Notes under the pieces: generated by a model
Database searches by the model: none
Told to the model about the DNA's origin: nothing
The model's input: only the letters and a program-made list of their open reading frames with translations
Source: Harmothoe impar
Lineage: Eukaryota > Annelida > Polychaeta > Phyllodocida > Polynoidae
NCBI GenBank assembly: GCA_947462335.1
Contig: OX381704.1
Coordinates: forward strand, 21,034,442 to 21,098,441
Direction of reading: 5' to 3'
Length of the DNA: 64,000 nt
Position numbers and translations under genes: made by a program
Part shown: positions 30,801 through 41,900 of the stretch, in pieces
Layout: each line of letters opens with the position of its first letter
Numbering within the stretch: position 1 is the first letter of the stretch

Positions 30801-32626
30801 TCTGGTGATGTCAAAGTATTTCCCCCACCCACGATATTGTATACGACTCATGAACCCCTACATAATGTATTTTTCCTGTGATAAGCTCTATTTATTGAAT
30901 ATTTCTGTATTTGACCCCCACATATTGTATATCTATATAAGACCAGACACAGGCAGGATTAAGGAGGTGGGCGCACACCGGGCGTGTGCAGAGTGGCTGC
31001 TGCGCTGCGGGGCCCACGTCCGCTGGCAGGGCATGCCTGGTTTCCAAGACGACTATAATAAGCTCCCCTCTGGAGGATTCCGGAAGTTCAAGATAGAAGA
31101 GATCAACGCAGACAACGCAGCTATCATGGCTGTAGGCTTCCCACACTTTGGTGAGTAGCTTTGTAATTAACATGTACCGTAAATGACAAATTATTCCCCA
31201 AAAATTATAGCAGGTCGTCCTAAGGCAATGGGTTTCCGGTACATCACATAACTAGTTATATCTTTACATGTACTAGGTTGCTGAAATGACACCGGCACAT
31301 CAGCTCTCACCGATGTAGAATCGTAATGGCCGATGTACTCATCAGACATCGGCCACAATGGCCGGCCATGATCTCATCTTTCAGACAGTGAAAGAAATTT
31401 TTCAGATATTTCTATAAAAGGTTAAGTTATGGCTATGGTAGTATTATTCAACAAATTTACATTTTTCAATGAATTTTGTTCTCATTACGTAGTTGGTTCA
31501 TATGGCCTGTGTAGAAAGCAAATGGCCTATGTAAGACCTCGCGACACACAGGCCACATTGGCCTGTATGCATAAAAACATTTCAGCAACTGTTGTACATG
31601 CACAGATATTCTTTCTTAGAAGATGACAATTAATGTAATGTCCTTGGGTGTAAAAGGATATTTTGTTATACATGTAAGATATATTTCTATTGTTCTATGT
31701 CTACATAGGTAGAGGTTATACGGGGGTATTTATTACTAAAGTCCCAATAATCATACCTAGGTGTATAGGATTTTCTCAAAGCCCAGATGCGGGTTACATG
31801 TATATGCAATAATTTACAGTAGTCAATAAAACTATTCATATGCAAGGCCTTTGGTATTGCAGAGGGGGTGGAGACTGTTAAGAAGATGCGCTTCCACCAC
31901 TGCACGTACCTGTACGACGAGGCCCTGAGCGGCCTGGGGCGCCTTAAGGACAGCCTGGAGCACCTGGAGGTGAGCAGCTGTGGGGACATCACCGACCAGG
32001 GACTGGAGGCGCTCACTCAACTCACGTACGTACTGCACATAGTCAATACAATGTACTAACACAATAGGAGCAGCATCATGCACTTCATCATCATGATGCA
32101 TTCATGCAGGCATGGCGAATACAGGGCTGCATTTATGCATCATGCCAAGCCCGTGTGATTGAGACACTTCCAAAGAGCTGACATGATACATGAATGTAGG
32201 CCTGGCAAGTAGACTAGCCATGGCTGCATTTATGCATCATGACGACAAAGGACTTGAAGGGTACCAGCTCTAATATTTGGGACAGTCTTTCAATCATAAG
32301 CACTCATTTCGCTTAAAACGTGAATTTGCTTGAATTTAGAAACGCACAATCGTATTTAATCCCTGAATACATTTCTGGCGATCGTACTCTTTATACCGAC
32401 CCTTTAGGAATGTAATAACCCATAGGGTCGGCATGATACCTGGATGCATCACAGCTAACAGTACACTCTATGAGTATTGTTGTACCGTTACAGTAAGTTG
32501 CAGCAGCTGGTGCTGTACGACCTGCCCGCGGTACGGCACAAGGAGGCGGCTCTACAACGACTCCAGGCGGCACTCCCCAACTGTAACATAGACTATAAGG
32601 ACGTACACAAGGACACGCCCGCATAG
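27869..32626 (+). CDS. DMAC2L: DMAC2L (ATP5S) mitochondrial LRR protein
   Basis: Mitochondrial leucine-rich-repeat protein known as ATP synthase subunit s / factor B and related to the complex I assembly factor DMAC2. Exons 27869-27931, 30317-30486, 30942-31150, 31863-32025 and 32494-32626 join in phase to 245 residues. The N-terminus MSALKRIPIRQILWRARAP is basic and looks like a mitochondrial presequence. Exon 2 adds a Ser/Thr-rich stretch before the family block RRLWGMLNAVFNK. Further family blocks are AEWLLRCGAHVRW, DDYNKLPSGGFRKFKIEEI and LEHLEVSSCGDITDQGL (LRR). The C-terminus has LVLYDLPAVRHKEAALQRL. It is about 30 residues longer than human because of the exon 2 insert. The order of blocks matches human closely. 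Confidence 0.93.
28440..28665 (-). repeat. Repeat of cttaaaatcgacaagtgaca units
   Basis: Irregular tandem copies in DMAC2L intron 1, inverse of the family at 13470-13612. The unit length varies (about 35-60 bases). Confidence 0.6.
30495..30604. mobile_element. Short relative of the 'cctcgcgtataagcc' MITE
   Basis: Left tcctcgcgtagaagccgtg and right ggcttatacgagggctttta are inverted and resemble the ends of the 10827-11312 element. It is only about 110 bases and degenerate, in DMAC2L intron 2. Confidence 0.45.
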
Positions 32627-33429
32627 TCACCCATAAGTTAGGTGCTTAAATAACCATTTAAGGGTGGCATAGTGCGTTATTGCACTTTTGTCCTCATGGT
32701 GCATGGATGAAGCCCTGTTGTGTAACTCCCAAGTGCTGCATTTATGCATCATGTCGAGCCCAGGGGATTGATACTTTAAGGCAAGTGAACATGAATACTT
32801 AAAGGGTCAGAATTTGTTATGGTGCTTCTTTGAGATAATTTATAATGAATAATAATTGCCTCTGTTTGTGCTTATTATTATTGGCTTTGGGACCTTGTCC
32901 CCAAAGCCATTTACACCACTGACCAGAGTGTCAGCTTTTTGACAAGAAAAGACTAGCATAGGCCCCCTTGTTCATTGTTAGATATAGCCTTAGCTGGCCC
33001 TTAAACCTTGCTTAGGACTGGTATCCCCATGTGTCCTTATAGGCATGTGCAAGACTAATTTATCCTAGATCTTGTTTCCAGTTACTACATGTAGAACCAA
33101 TGTACCTTGTGGTAAGGCCTAGACATCTTGTGAACAGCCATATTTTGAGTTCTCTAATGTGGCTGTCAATGGAAAGGATAGGTACCAGCCTAATAACTAT
33201 TGACTCCTATGTCAAGCCAAGCTGTCAATGTCAATGCCAATTCCCATACTATGCACATACAGGACCTATACTAGAAGTTGAGTGGGTCCAGGGTGGCTCT
33301 TGAAATCACTCAAGCCCGCCCAAAGACAAACTGTGAAGTCCAACATAATTACCCCTCCCCCACCCCACACACCCATGCACCAACCCTGAATTAATATTTT
33401 ACAGTCTTTAAAGTTAGGCCATCACAAGT

Positions 33430-33690
33430 CCTCCTTGTGCCCCCCTCCTCCTCCCTGTGCCTCCCTGTGCCCTCTCCTCCTCCTCCTGCATCTGCCCTCT
33501 CCTCCTCCTGCCTCTGCCCTCTCCTCCTCCTCCCTCCTTTCTCTGCCCTCTCCTCCTCCCTCTGCCCTCTCCTCCTTCCTATGCCCCCTCCTACTACCCC
33601 ATCTACCCCTCCCCCCACTCTACCCCATTTTCCTCCTTCCTGTTACCTTCTCCCTCTGCTTTCCCTCCTTTTGTCCCCTCTGCCTGCCAA
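33430..33690 (+). repeat. CT-rich pyrimidine tract
   Basis: About 260 bases almost free of purines except in ctcctcctccctctgccctc-like units. All long ORFs through it are artefacts of composition. Such tracts can form triplex DNA. Confidence 0.85.
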
Positions 33691-34200
33691 GATGGCTGCC
33701 GAAAACTCAAGATTGTCTGATTTCCTTGTGTGATACATGGATAATAGGGTTTTCTGGGATGTAGAATCCATTTTCAGGCTCACAATTTCAATCCGGGAAA
33801 TTTCCAAGATGGCCACCAAAAACTAAAGATTGTCCGATTTCCTTGTATGACACATGTATAATAGGGTTTTCTGGGGTGTAGAATCCATTTTCAGGCTCAG
33901 ATTTTCAATCCGAGAAATTTCCAAGATGGCTGCCAAGATGGCCACCAAAAACTCAAGATTGTCTGATTTCCTTTTGTGATGCATGGATAGTAGGAGTTTC
34001 TAGGATGTAGAATCCATTTTCAGGCTCAGATTTTCAATCCGAGAAATTTCCAAGATGGCTGCCAAGATGGCCACCAAAAACGAAAGATTGTCCGATTTCC
34101 TTGTATGACACATGTATAATAGGGGTTTCTGGGGTGTAGAATCCATTTGTAGGCTCCGATTTTTGATCCAGGTAATTTTCAAGATGGCTGCCAAGATGGT
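33688..34200 (+). repeat. Tandem repeat, about 118-132 bp period, four copies
   Basis: Units include gaaatttccaagatggc, then gattgtctgatttccttgtg, then ttctgggatgtagaatcca and ttttcaggctcaga. Some units carry a duplicated aagatggctgcc/aagatggccacc element, which explains the varying length. aagatggc matches the YY1-type core, so the array presents seven or more such sites. Confidence 0.8.
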
Positions 34201-34469
34201 ATTTGCATAGGCACCAATGGAGGTGCATTGGTACCTATTTGATTCCATTGGCACATATTGGGTTTATGCCATACATGAATTGCATAAGAACCCCAGAAAC
34301 ACCAAAAATTATAAATCTATGCCCCCTCGTTTTCTCACCTGTAGTTCATAACAATCATATAAAACCCAAAGCCACTACGGCTTTGCCGTAAAATCCTTGA
34401 ATTTGTCCCCTTGTATTAATCTTATGAGAATCTCTGTATATCAAGTCACAGTGCAGTGATGCCCTGCCC

Positions 34470-35425
34470 TTCGCAGCTGGGCCGATGTTCAGCTTTATGT
34501 TCACCCCAGGTACACTCTGCCCAGCTCATTAGTAGTCCACCTCAGGTACACAAGGAATCAACCAATCACAGCCGCCAGCTTATAAGCAGGAGGCCAGCTG
34601 CTGCCACAGTAGGCTTCTGTACCCCAGGTACACAGTGACCATCCTTCTGTACCGCAGGTATACAGCATGTCATACTTGAGCATTCCTTGCAATTACACAT
34701 GTGTAGTATGAGCCCTAGGGGTGTGGGTGTGTACCTGGGGTACAGTAGGGATGTATACCTAAGGTACAGTAAGGTGAGAAAGTGTACCTCAGGTAAACAT
34801 ATAGGATGATCACTGTTTGCCTGAGGTAGAGTAGACTACTAGTGGGCCTAATTGAGTAATTACACTAAGGTACAGAGACCACAACTCAAGTATCCATTCT
34901 GTACCTCAGGTACACAGTGGTCACCTACTGTACCCCAGGTACACAGTGGCTGCCCTAGCTACTGTATCCCAGGTGCAGTGTGATTGCCTAGATACTGTAC
35001 CTCAGGTACACAGTGGTTTGCACATGTCATATTAGCATCCCCTCCAATTGCATCTCTAGATGGAGAAATACACATGTATTAGGCCCTGGGGGGTGGCTGT
35101 GTACCTGGGGTACAGTAGGCTGTGGATGTGCAGCTGCTGGATAACACCATCTGCTGGTGGGCGCAGGAGGCTATTCTGTGATTGGTCAATTCCTTGTTCA
35201 CCTGAGGTGGACTACTATCGAAGGATGTGTACCTGGGGTACAGAAGGATGGTCACTGTGTACCTGGGGTACAGAAGCCTACTGTGGCAGCAGCAGGCCAC
35301 CTGCTTATATTAAGAATATAAGCTGGCGGCTGTGATTGGTCGATTCCTTGTGTACCTGAGGTGGACTTCTAATGAGCAGGGCAGAGTGTACCTGGGGTGA
35401 ACATAAAGCTAAACATCGGCCCAGC
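34470..35425. repeat. 1-kb palindromic region with GTACCyCAGGTAC array
   Basis: The left arm (about 34470-34665) is repeated inverted at about 35228-35425, including gggccgatgttcagctttat on the left. A second, direct repeat pairs about 34660-34750 with 35020-35115. Throughout lie about 19 copies of a near-palindromic word such as tgtaccccaggtacac or gtgtacctggggtacag. It could be a large foldback transposon or a satellite seed. Confidence 0.8.
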
Positions 35426-35722
35426 TGCCTATGGCAGTGCCTCTCGCGGATCATTACAAGTGAGGCTGAATCCACAGCTGTGTGTTCCAATGTAAGAAAA
35501 AGGGGGCGGGCTTGAAAGAGAAAATATACGAGTTTGGGGGGCGGGGCGTTATTAAAAGAAAAGATGTACTCACCGGACTTCATCTGGTAAATAGTTCTTT
35601 AGCGTTATAAATTGCTCTATCAGATTGCAATGTCCGGTAACGTATCACCTGTACATAACTCATGTACTTATGTAAGTGTTTTAATTTGTAAATAAAACTT
35701 GTGAATAATTAAGAACATGATT

Positions 35723-35728
35723 TTTATT
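35723..35728 (-). terminator. Candidate polyadenylation signal of the CatSper gene
   Basis: AATAAA on the minus strand, 242 bases past the stop codon of the CatSper subunit gene. Position and exact consensus are the only evidence. Confidence 0.5.
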
Positions 35729-35969
35729 CCTATTCCTTGAAGTAGTCACAAAATACATAGGCTAGACACAATGAAACACACTCTAAAATAAACATGAAAA
35801 TACATTAATTCCCTACTTCATCTCTCTATTTACCACATCAATTATTTATAGACAACGTTTTTTACTGCCTTTCTTCTTGTACGTGCCAGTCGAAACTGAT
35901 TGGTTCCCAGCCTTATTTTTCCATAATTTTTCCATAATCGTAAACTGAATAACCTCGGTATTGGATACC

Positions 35970-38900
35970 CTATCGCTGGGCTTGGTCTGCCTCCTCCTCT
36001 TCCTGGAGCACTTCCTCTGCCTCCTCTGCCTCCTTCTTGGAGATGTAGACACGGTTGAGGAGGCGCAGACGCATCAGGTCTCCCTGCGTGATCTCATCCA
36101 CCAGACTGACGTGCCCGTCCAGCATGCCACCCAGCGACACAGACGTCCGACGCCGAGTGCTACATGTTAAAAAGAGGAAAGAATCTTAAATATAAGGCAC
36201 ACCAAAGTTGTGAGAACAATTTGACAATTGAGAGGACATCTATAGCATTTATACCACTCCTATTAACAGAGATGCCAAAAAGTACGAAATTTTAACCACT
36301 GTTTATATTTTTGTCAATTTTCTGTGAAAATTACAATAATTCAATACAGACAAACCAACGAAAACAGTAGGAACTCCTGCAAAAGTAGGAAAAGTGGCAT
36401 CTCTGTATTGAAAACTGCATTTCTACCTATTGGAGACACTTCCTGCGATGCTGCTTTCTCCTATTATATCTTTGGCCTACCTTTACTTGTGAAAAAGATT
36501 GAGAAAGTCTCCTCTGCACTATTTAATGGGACGTTAAACTACAGAAACAAACTAACCTATGGGAGACACTTCCTGCGGTGCGTCGTCTAACTGCGCTTGG
36601 CTTTGACCGAGCGCTGGTCACGGGTTGGCCTTCTGTAGTGATGGCAGATACATCCCGAGTAGAATGCTTCAGGGAAGCTGCACTGTCCTCTACACCCGCA
36701 GCTATCTTCAGCCCCAACGCTTTCCTCCAGTCACCTGTATAAAACACGTTTACAAACATGGGTTTCAGATTAATGAGTTTTAAATATTTTTATCGGCAAC
36801 AACTACTACACAGTGAATATGTGCAAACGTATGAAAAAGACAACTTTTTAATTCAAATGGAAAAATTCATATTGTAGGGATATGTTTTTGCTTCTCAGTG
36901 ATTTGCCCCCATATTGTATATCTAATCAAGTCTTGCTGTAAACTTGACAACACTTACTCTTCGCCATCTCCTCCAACTCTTCATTAGTGTAACTTTTATC
37001 TTCTGTAAATAGATTCGTATCTTTTATTTGCATGTGATCGTAGTAAGCACAGATTTTTAGTTTCATCTTAAAGCCGTTAGTTTGCTTTGACATTAGATGC
37101 ACAGCTGTAATACCCTGGAAAAAGAGAATCATCTATATATGGGGGAAAGGCTAGGTAGGCCTACTTTTTAAAAGTAGTTAGGGTGAACCTGAAACAAGTT
37201 GCAATAAAAAAACGCCTATATCTTAAGTCTACTTAAAAAAGCAAAAGTTAGCAAATACATTAGACGATAATACAAAAGTTTTTCTCTATTAAAAGTGTAT
37301 TTAAACAAGCCTCCAAGCCCAACCCCACTTCTGGACAGTTTAAAAGAAGAAATTGTTCAGCAGGGTTTTACATATACTTTTGGTTTGGCAAAAACATATT
37401 TCCTATCCGTGTTTAGAGACGGGGAAAATATATAACAAGGCTGGCCCTTACCATCCAATGGTTCCACCTTTGGAGACCTGCACTTTTCCTCCCACCATAT
37501 CTTAAATCGTAGTCTCAGTTCATCACCGCGCTTCATGTCGTAATAGAACAGGCCACACCAGACACAGATAATAAACGCTGCCAGCTGAAAGTACATGTAA
37601 CACATATGGGTTTATAAGAGCCCGGGCACATAAACAAGGTACTTAACAAGTGTACGCATTATAGGAGCGTTGGTGGAAACAAGCCACTATTCTAGGTGAT
37701 TGTTGTTGTTGTTATTTCTTTTATTTTTATCCTGAGGAGATACATAACCTTATAGATTGTATTCTTGTATTCCACAGCTTTTATCATTATATTGAGAATT
37801 CCGTTAAGCGGTAGTTTAGTTCCACGTGCCCTATTAGAGGGGGTAGTAATGGGATGTGGGGCTATCCAGGGTATAGTTGAATAGCCCCACTACCGTTGGG
37901 TTAGATTACAATAAGAGTTAGTTAAATTTTGAATAGTAAATAGAAATTGTTTAGCTCAGGGCTCGAGCAAGGCTTGGTATTAAAGTCTGTGTCATTTGTA
38001 CTTAAGGTACTGACAGCCTCTGAAGAATAATGATTATAATAATATAAGATAGAAAAGTAGAGATAGAAAGTATAGTGGAGGAGGGAAAGTAAAAAGTTGG
38101 TATAGAAGAAAGTCAAAGATAAGAAAAAAATAAAATATATAATGGATGAGACCCTTGGAAAATAGCTCTAGTTAAACCTCTACCCAAGGTTAATTCTGAA
38201 TACGCAGGTGAATTCTGAATTCTGAATACCCCATAACTATCTCTCGTTGTTTCACTGAAAGATGCCCGATAGTTGATATGGATAAAGCATGTACTATATA
38301 TCCGACATAACTAGCCGATAGTGCACTTAAACTGATTTTAAATACATTTCTAAAAGGGCAGAGTTTAATTGTGCTCCAGAAAACGCATTACTTTTAATAT
38401 GTTCTGCTCAACGTGTACACTCTGCAGGTCTATTGCATATTATAGGCCATAAGCCTGCAGGGGTATAGGTTAACTGATTGAACTAAGTACAACCAAGCTG
38501 TACGGGATATCAACACAGTGAAGTGCCCTTTTCTAAGGCCTCATAGTGGATCAATATCTCATATCCGGCCAAAAAGAGGGGTTTGGCTTATTACATGGTA
38601 TGTGCGCTAAATTGGTTGAATACTTGATTGATTGATTGATTGATTTGTTTAACGTCCAGACGTACATCAAGTACCTCACGGGACATCTCAAGTTGGCAAG
38701 GAGTCATCCACAAATAGTGGTAGTCTGCCTTGCAGTAGTAGGACAGATATTTATATGCTGCTTGCCCAATACAGCCGTGACCGCATCTATGGTTGATCGA
38801 ATCTATGAAATGAACGACCGCATCTATGAGGTGAGGGAGAAAACCGCTACCGGGGCACGTCCCCTACTCTTTTCGAAGGATAGCAAGTGTTCTTTTATTT

Positions 38901-41900
38901 GCCTGGCCCTACCTACCTGGGCTAGTACCATAGTAGGCAGGGCCAGACAAACCACGGCCTTTGATATCTCAGACGTGGTTCACTGAGGAGAGATCCCATG
39001 TCAGACCACCAGCAAGAAGGCCCGGACCCGCGCATATGGGCAGCGGATGCCAAAACAGCTTACGTGACTGATCACAGCAGTAAGGCACGAGACCCCTCAA
39101 GTTTTGACGCCTTTTACGAATCCGGTATGCCCATTGTTATTATGGAAGGCTCCCGATGTAGTTATTCTACTCCTTCATGCCCCCATCATGAAGGTCCCCA
39201 CTAACACAGGGGGATGGTTGAATACGGTATTCATTTTATTTGGAGCTTAGCCTTTTTAACCTAAAGATGGAAGATTTGGCTTGATTGACAATTTATGTCA
39301 GCTCCAAAGGTATCACTTAGTATGTACCTTAAGAACCGCATAATGCCTTAATCAAATATGTCTTGCTGATGACCATTGGAGTGTGTCAACGCCGGAGGGT
39401 CGGCATAATGCATTAAATCACTATGCGACACTTAAAGGGTTAGAGGTGTGTAAAGTGTAGACTCACCAATACAAGACCGGCTGAGAAGGTGACATCGTTG
39501 ATGGGCAGGCCGTGTACATGAAGGACAAACTCCATCGTGTAGTCACAATGACTGGTATTGTCTACTCCTCTTTAATATGTTACAATGAAAAAAGATCTGT
39601 AGAAAATCTGTTTTTCAAGTATATTACTATTTTGGCAATATACAAAACTTTCCCCCTAGATTTTAAAGAAATTAAAATGGAAAGAGATCACTATACGGAA
39701 ATACAATTTATGTTTTAACGAGAAAAACATAATGTCTGGAACACTAGTATATATAGGGTGGCCGGACCATTTTTATAAAACAATATGACATAAACATGAT
39801 GCATATTTTCCAATAGCCCTAATATTCACATTTCCAAGACTACTTTTGTCATGGTGATGCAAGAAATAGAGAATTAACTATAGTGGTCTGAATCTACCTC
39901 ACCCTGACAAACCTTCTGACAGGTTTCAAACTGGCACCAAGGCCAACATTACAGCTCATAGCAGTCTTCTTACTGTACCAATATGCCACCTGGGGTGTAT
40001 CAGCTGAAACAATGGCCTTCATGCACCATTGCACCCCATAAAACCCTGTGTTATAGAGTGCTGCCATCTGGTTAAGCACCATGTCTGAACTGATAAGAAG
40101 CCTCATATATGACCCCCAGGAGATGCCCTGACGCTGGCAGGTGGTAGGTTGTATCATTTCCATTCCAAATGCATCATTTTCACCTCATTTAGCTCTATTT
40201 TCAGTAGTCTACCGTAATCTACCAATTAAGGAGTTCTAGAAAAATAATTGAGCTAAAAATACATAATTTTAGGAGGCTTATCTCTGTAAGATATAATTGT
40301 CGCAAGTAATTATAGGACCTCCCATGACGTGCCTGCATACAAGAAGCTCCAAACAAAAAAGGAATTTCTTTGATACATGGATTTTCCATCAAACAGTGTC
40401 AATTCTCCCAGAGGATAGGTTCAAGAGATCACCCAGTTAGGGAGTGATCATTTATTATCAACAGGGGGGGGGTGGTGGGTTTGGGGGGGGGGGCAAAAAA
40501 ATTTGGACCCCTTGACCGGGGGGGGGGCAAAAAAATTTGGACCCCTCTTGGGGGGGGGGGCAAAAAAATTTAACCTGTTTTGAGCCAAAAAGCCCGCGTG
40601 TTACTATGCTTCAAAGGGCCCGCGCGCGAGCCGATTTTCGACCCTAAGGGGGGGGGGGGTAAAAAATGTTTACCCCTTGACCGGGGGGGGTGTAAAAAAT
40701 TTCGCGCGCTCCGCGCGGAAACCCACCGCCCCCCCCCCTGTTGTTAAAAAATGATCACTCCCTTATAGAGCTCAAGACAGACTCAAAATCTGAAGGTCTG
40801 TCAAGATTGCTCTTAAATTACATTATATATTACAATTCATGGTGCTTATTCCAGCTCATGTATGAAGGATCCATTCAAGATCTCTTGATACCAAGCTACT
40901 AGAGGTCTCCATCTGCTCCCTAGCCAAAATGAGAGGCCATCATAAAAGGGTCACTTAACATAGGATCAGATATAGATTGAGCGACCAGCTAGAGCCTCCG
41001 GCCACCCTAGTATATATGCTGTGTAGCCACATTGATTATTCCTTGGCAAGAGCTATATTTGAAACATTCAATAGCAACATAGAGATATTGCAACTCAATT
41101 CTATATTGTGGGGTAATACATATTTGACAAACAACTTACAGGTTGGAAAACTCTGCGAGAAAATAGTAATGGGAGTTGTTGGGCGAGACCGGAAAGATCA
41201 ATGTGCATGGAGACTGAGATTGACAAAACCAACTGAAAATAGAAAAGAAAATACCGGGGTATCGCAAATCGCATACATAAAAGTAAGCATGATGGCAAAA
41301 CATGTACGCTATGCATTTAAAATGGTTGTACTTGTAATCTATTCCAGTATTTATCATGAATATATGAAGTTTATGTGATTCAGTTTTCTTTATCTGCAAT
41401 GTTCTAAGATACTTACAACATTCTTCCCAGATGTAAAAGTTTAACTAAGGGAGTGATCATTTTTTAACAACAGGGGGGGGGTGGTGGGTTTCCGCGCGGA
41501 GCGCGCGGAATTTTTTACACCCCCCCCGGTCAAGGGGTCAAAATTTTTTACCCCCCCCCCCCCTTAGGGTCGAAAATCGGCTCGCGCGCGGGCCCTTTGA
41601 AGCATAGTAACGCGCGGGCTTTTTGGCTCAAAACAGGTCAAATTTTTTTGCCCCCCCCCCCCCAAGAGGGGTCCAAATTTTTTTGCCCCCCCCCGGTCAA
41701 GGGGTCCAAATTTTTTTGCCCCCCCCCCCCCAAACCCACCACCCCCCCCCTGTTGATAATAAATGATCACTCCCTAATAATCGGATATGGAAGAGAAAAT
41801 GTTAGAAAATTTACCTGATTCCGTTTTCATTCTCGTTGTATACCACCCAGCCATCGTCATTGCTGTAGGCGTCATTTAATGGGCTGATGATGAGAGACGG

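Larger units (their letters stand above)
32627..35969. other. Spacer between DMAC2L and CatSper gene
   Basis: 3.3 kb between convergent genes, with no coding gene. It contains a pyrimidine tract (33430-33690), a tandem repeat (33688-34200), a palindromic region (34470-35425) and the CatSper polyadenylation signal (35723-35728, minus). The word ggctgcatttatgcatcatg recurs at 32126, 32222 and 32738. Confidence 0.6.

Noticed and set aside
33391..33764. Several Pro/Ser/Leu-rich ORFs
   Set aside because: Composition artefacts of the CT-rich tract.
36926..37132. Alternative acceptor at the upstream AG of the 37104 CatSper exon
   Set aside because: Using it (exon edge near 37113) creates a stop after 13 codons in the phase set by the previous exon; the acceptor at 37104 keeps the frame.
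38636..38986. 116-codon plus-strand ORF as a gene
   Set aside because: Begins in a GATT microsatellite and runs through a probable retroposon fragment.
39894..40163. 89-codon minus-strand ORF as a gene
   Set aside because: Lies inside a hAT-like element in an intron, unrecognised and short; kept only as a note.
40977..41378. 133-codon plus-strand ORF as a gene
   Set aside because: Crosses the right border of the hAT-like element into intron sequence; no recognisable domain.
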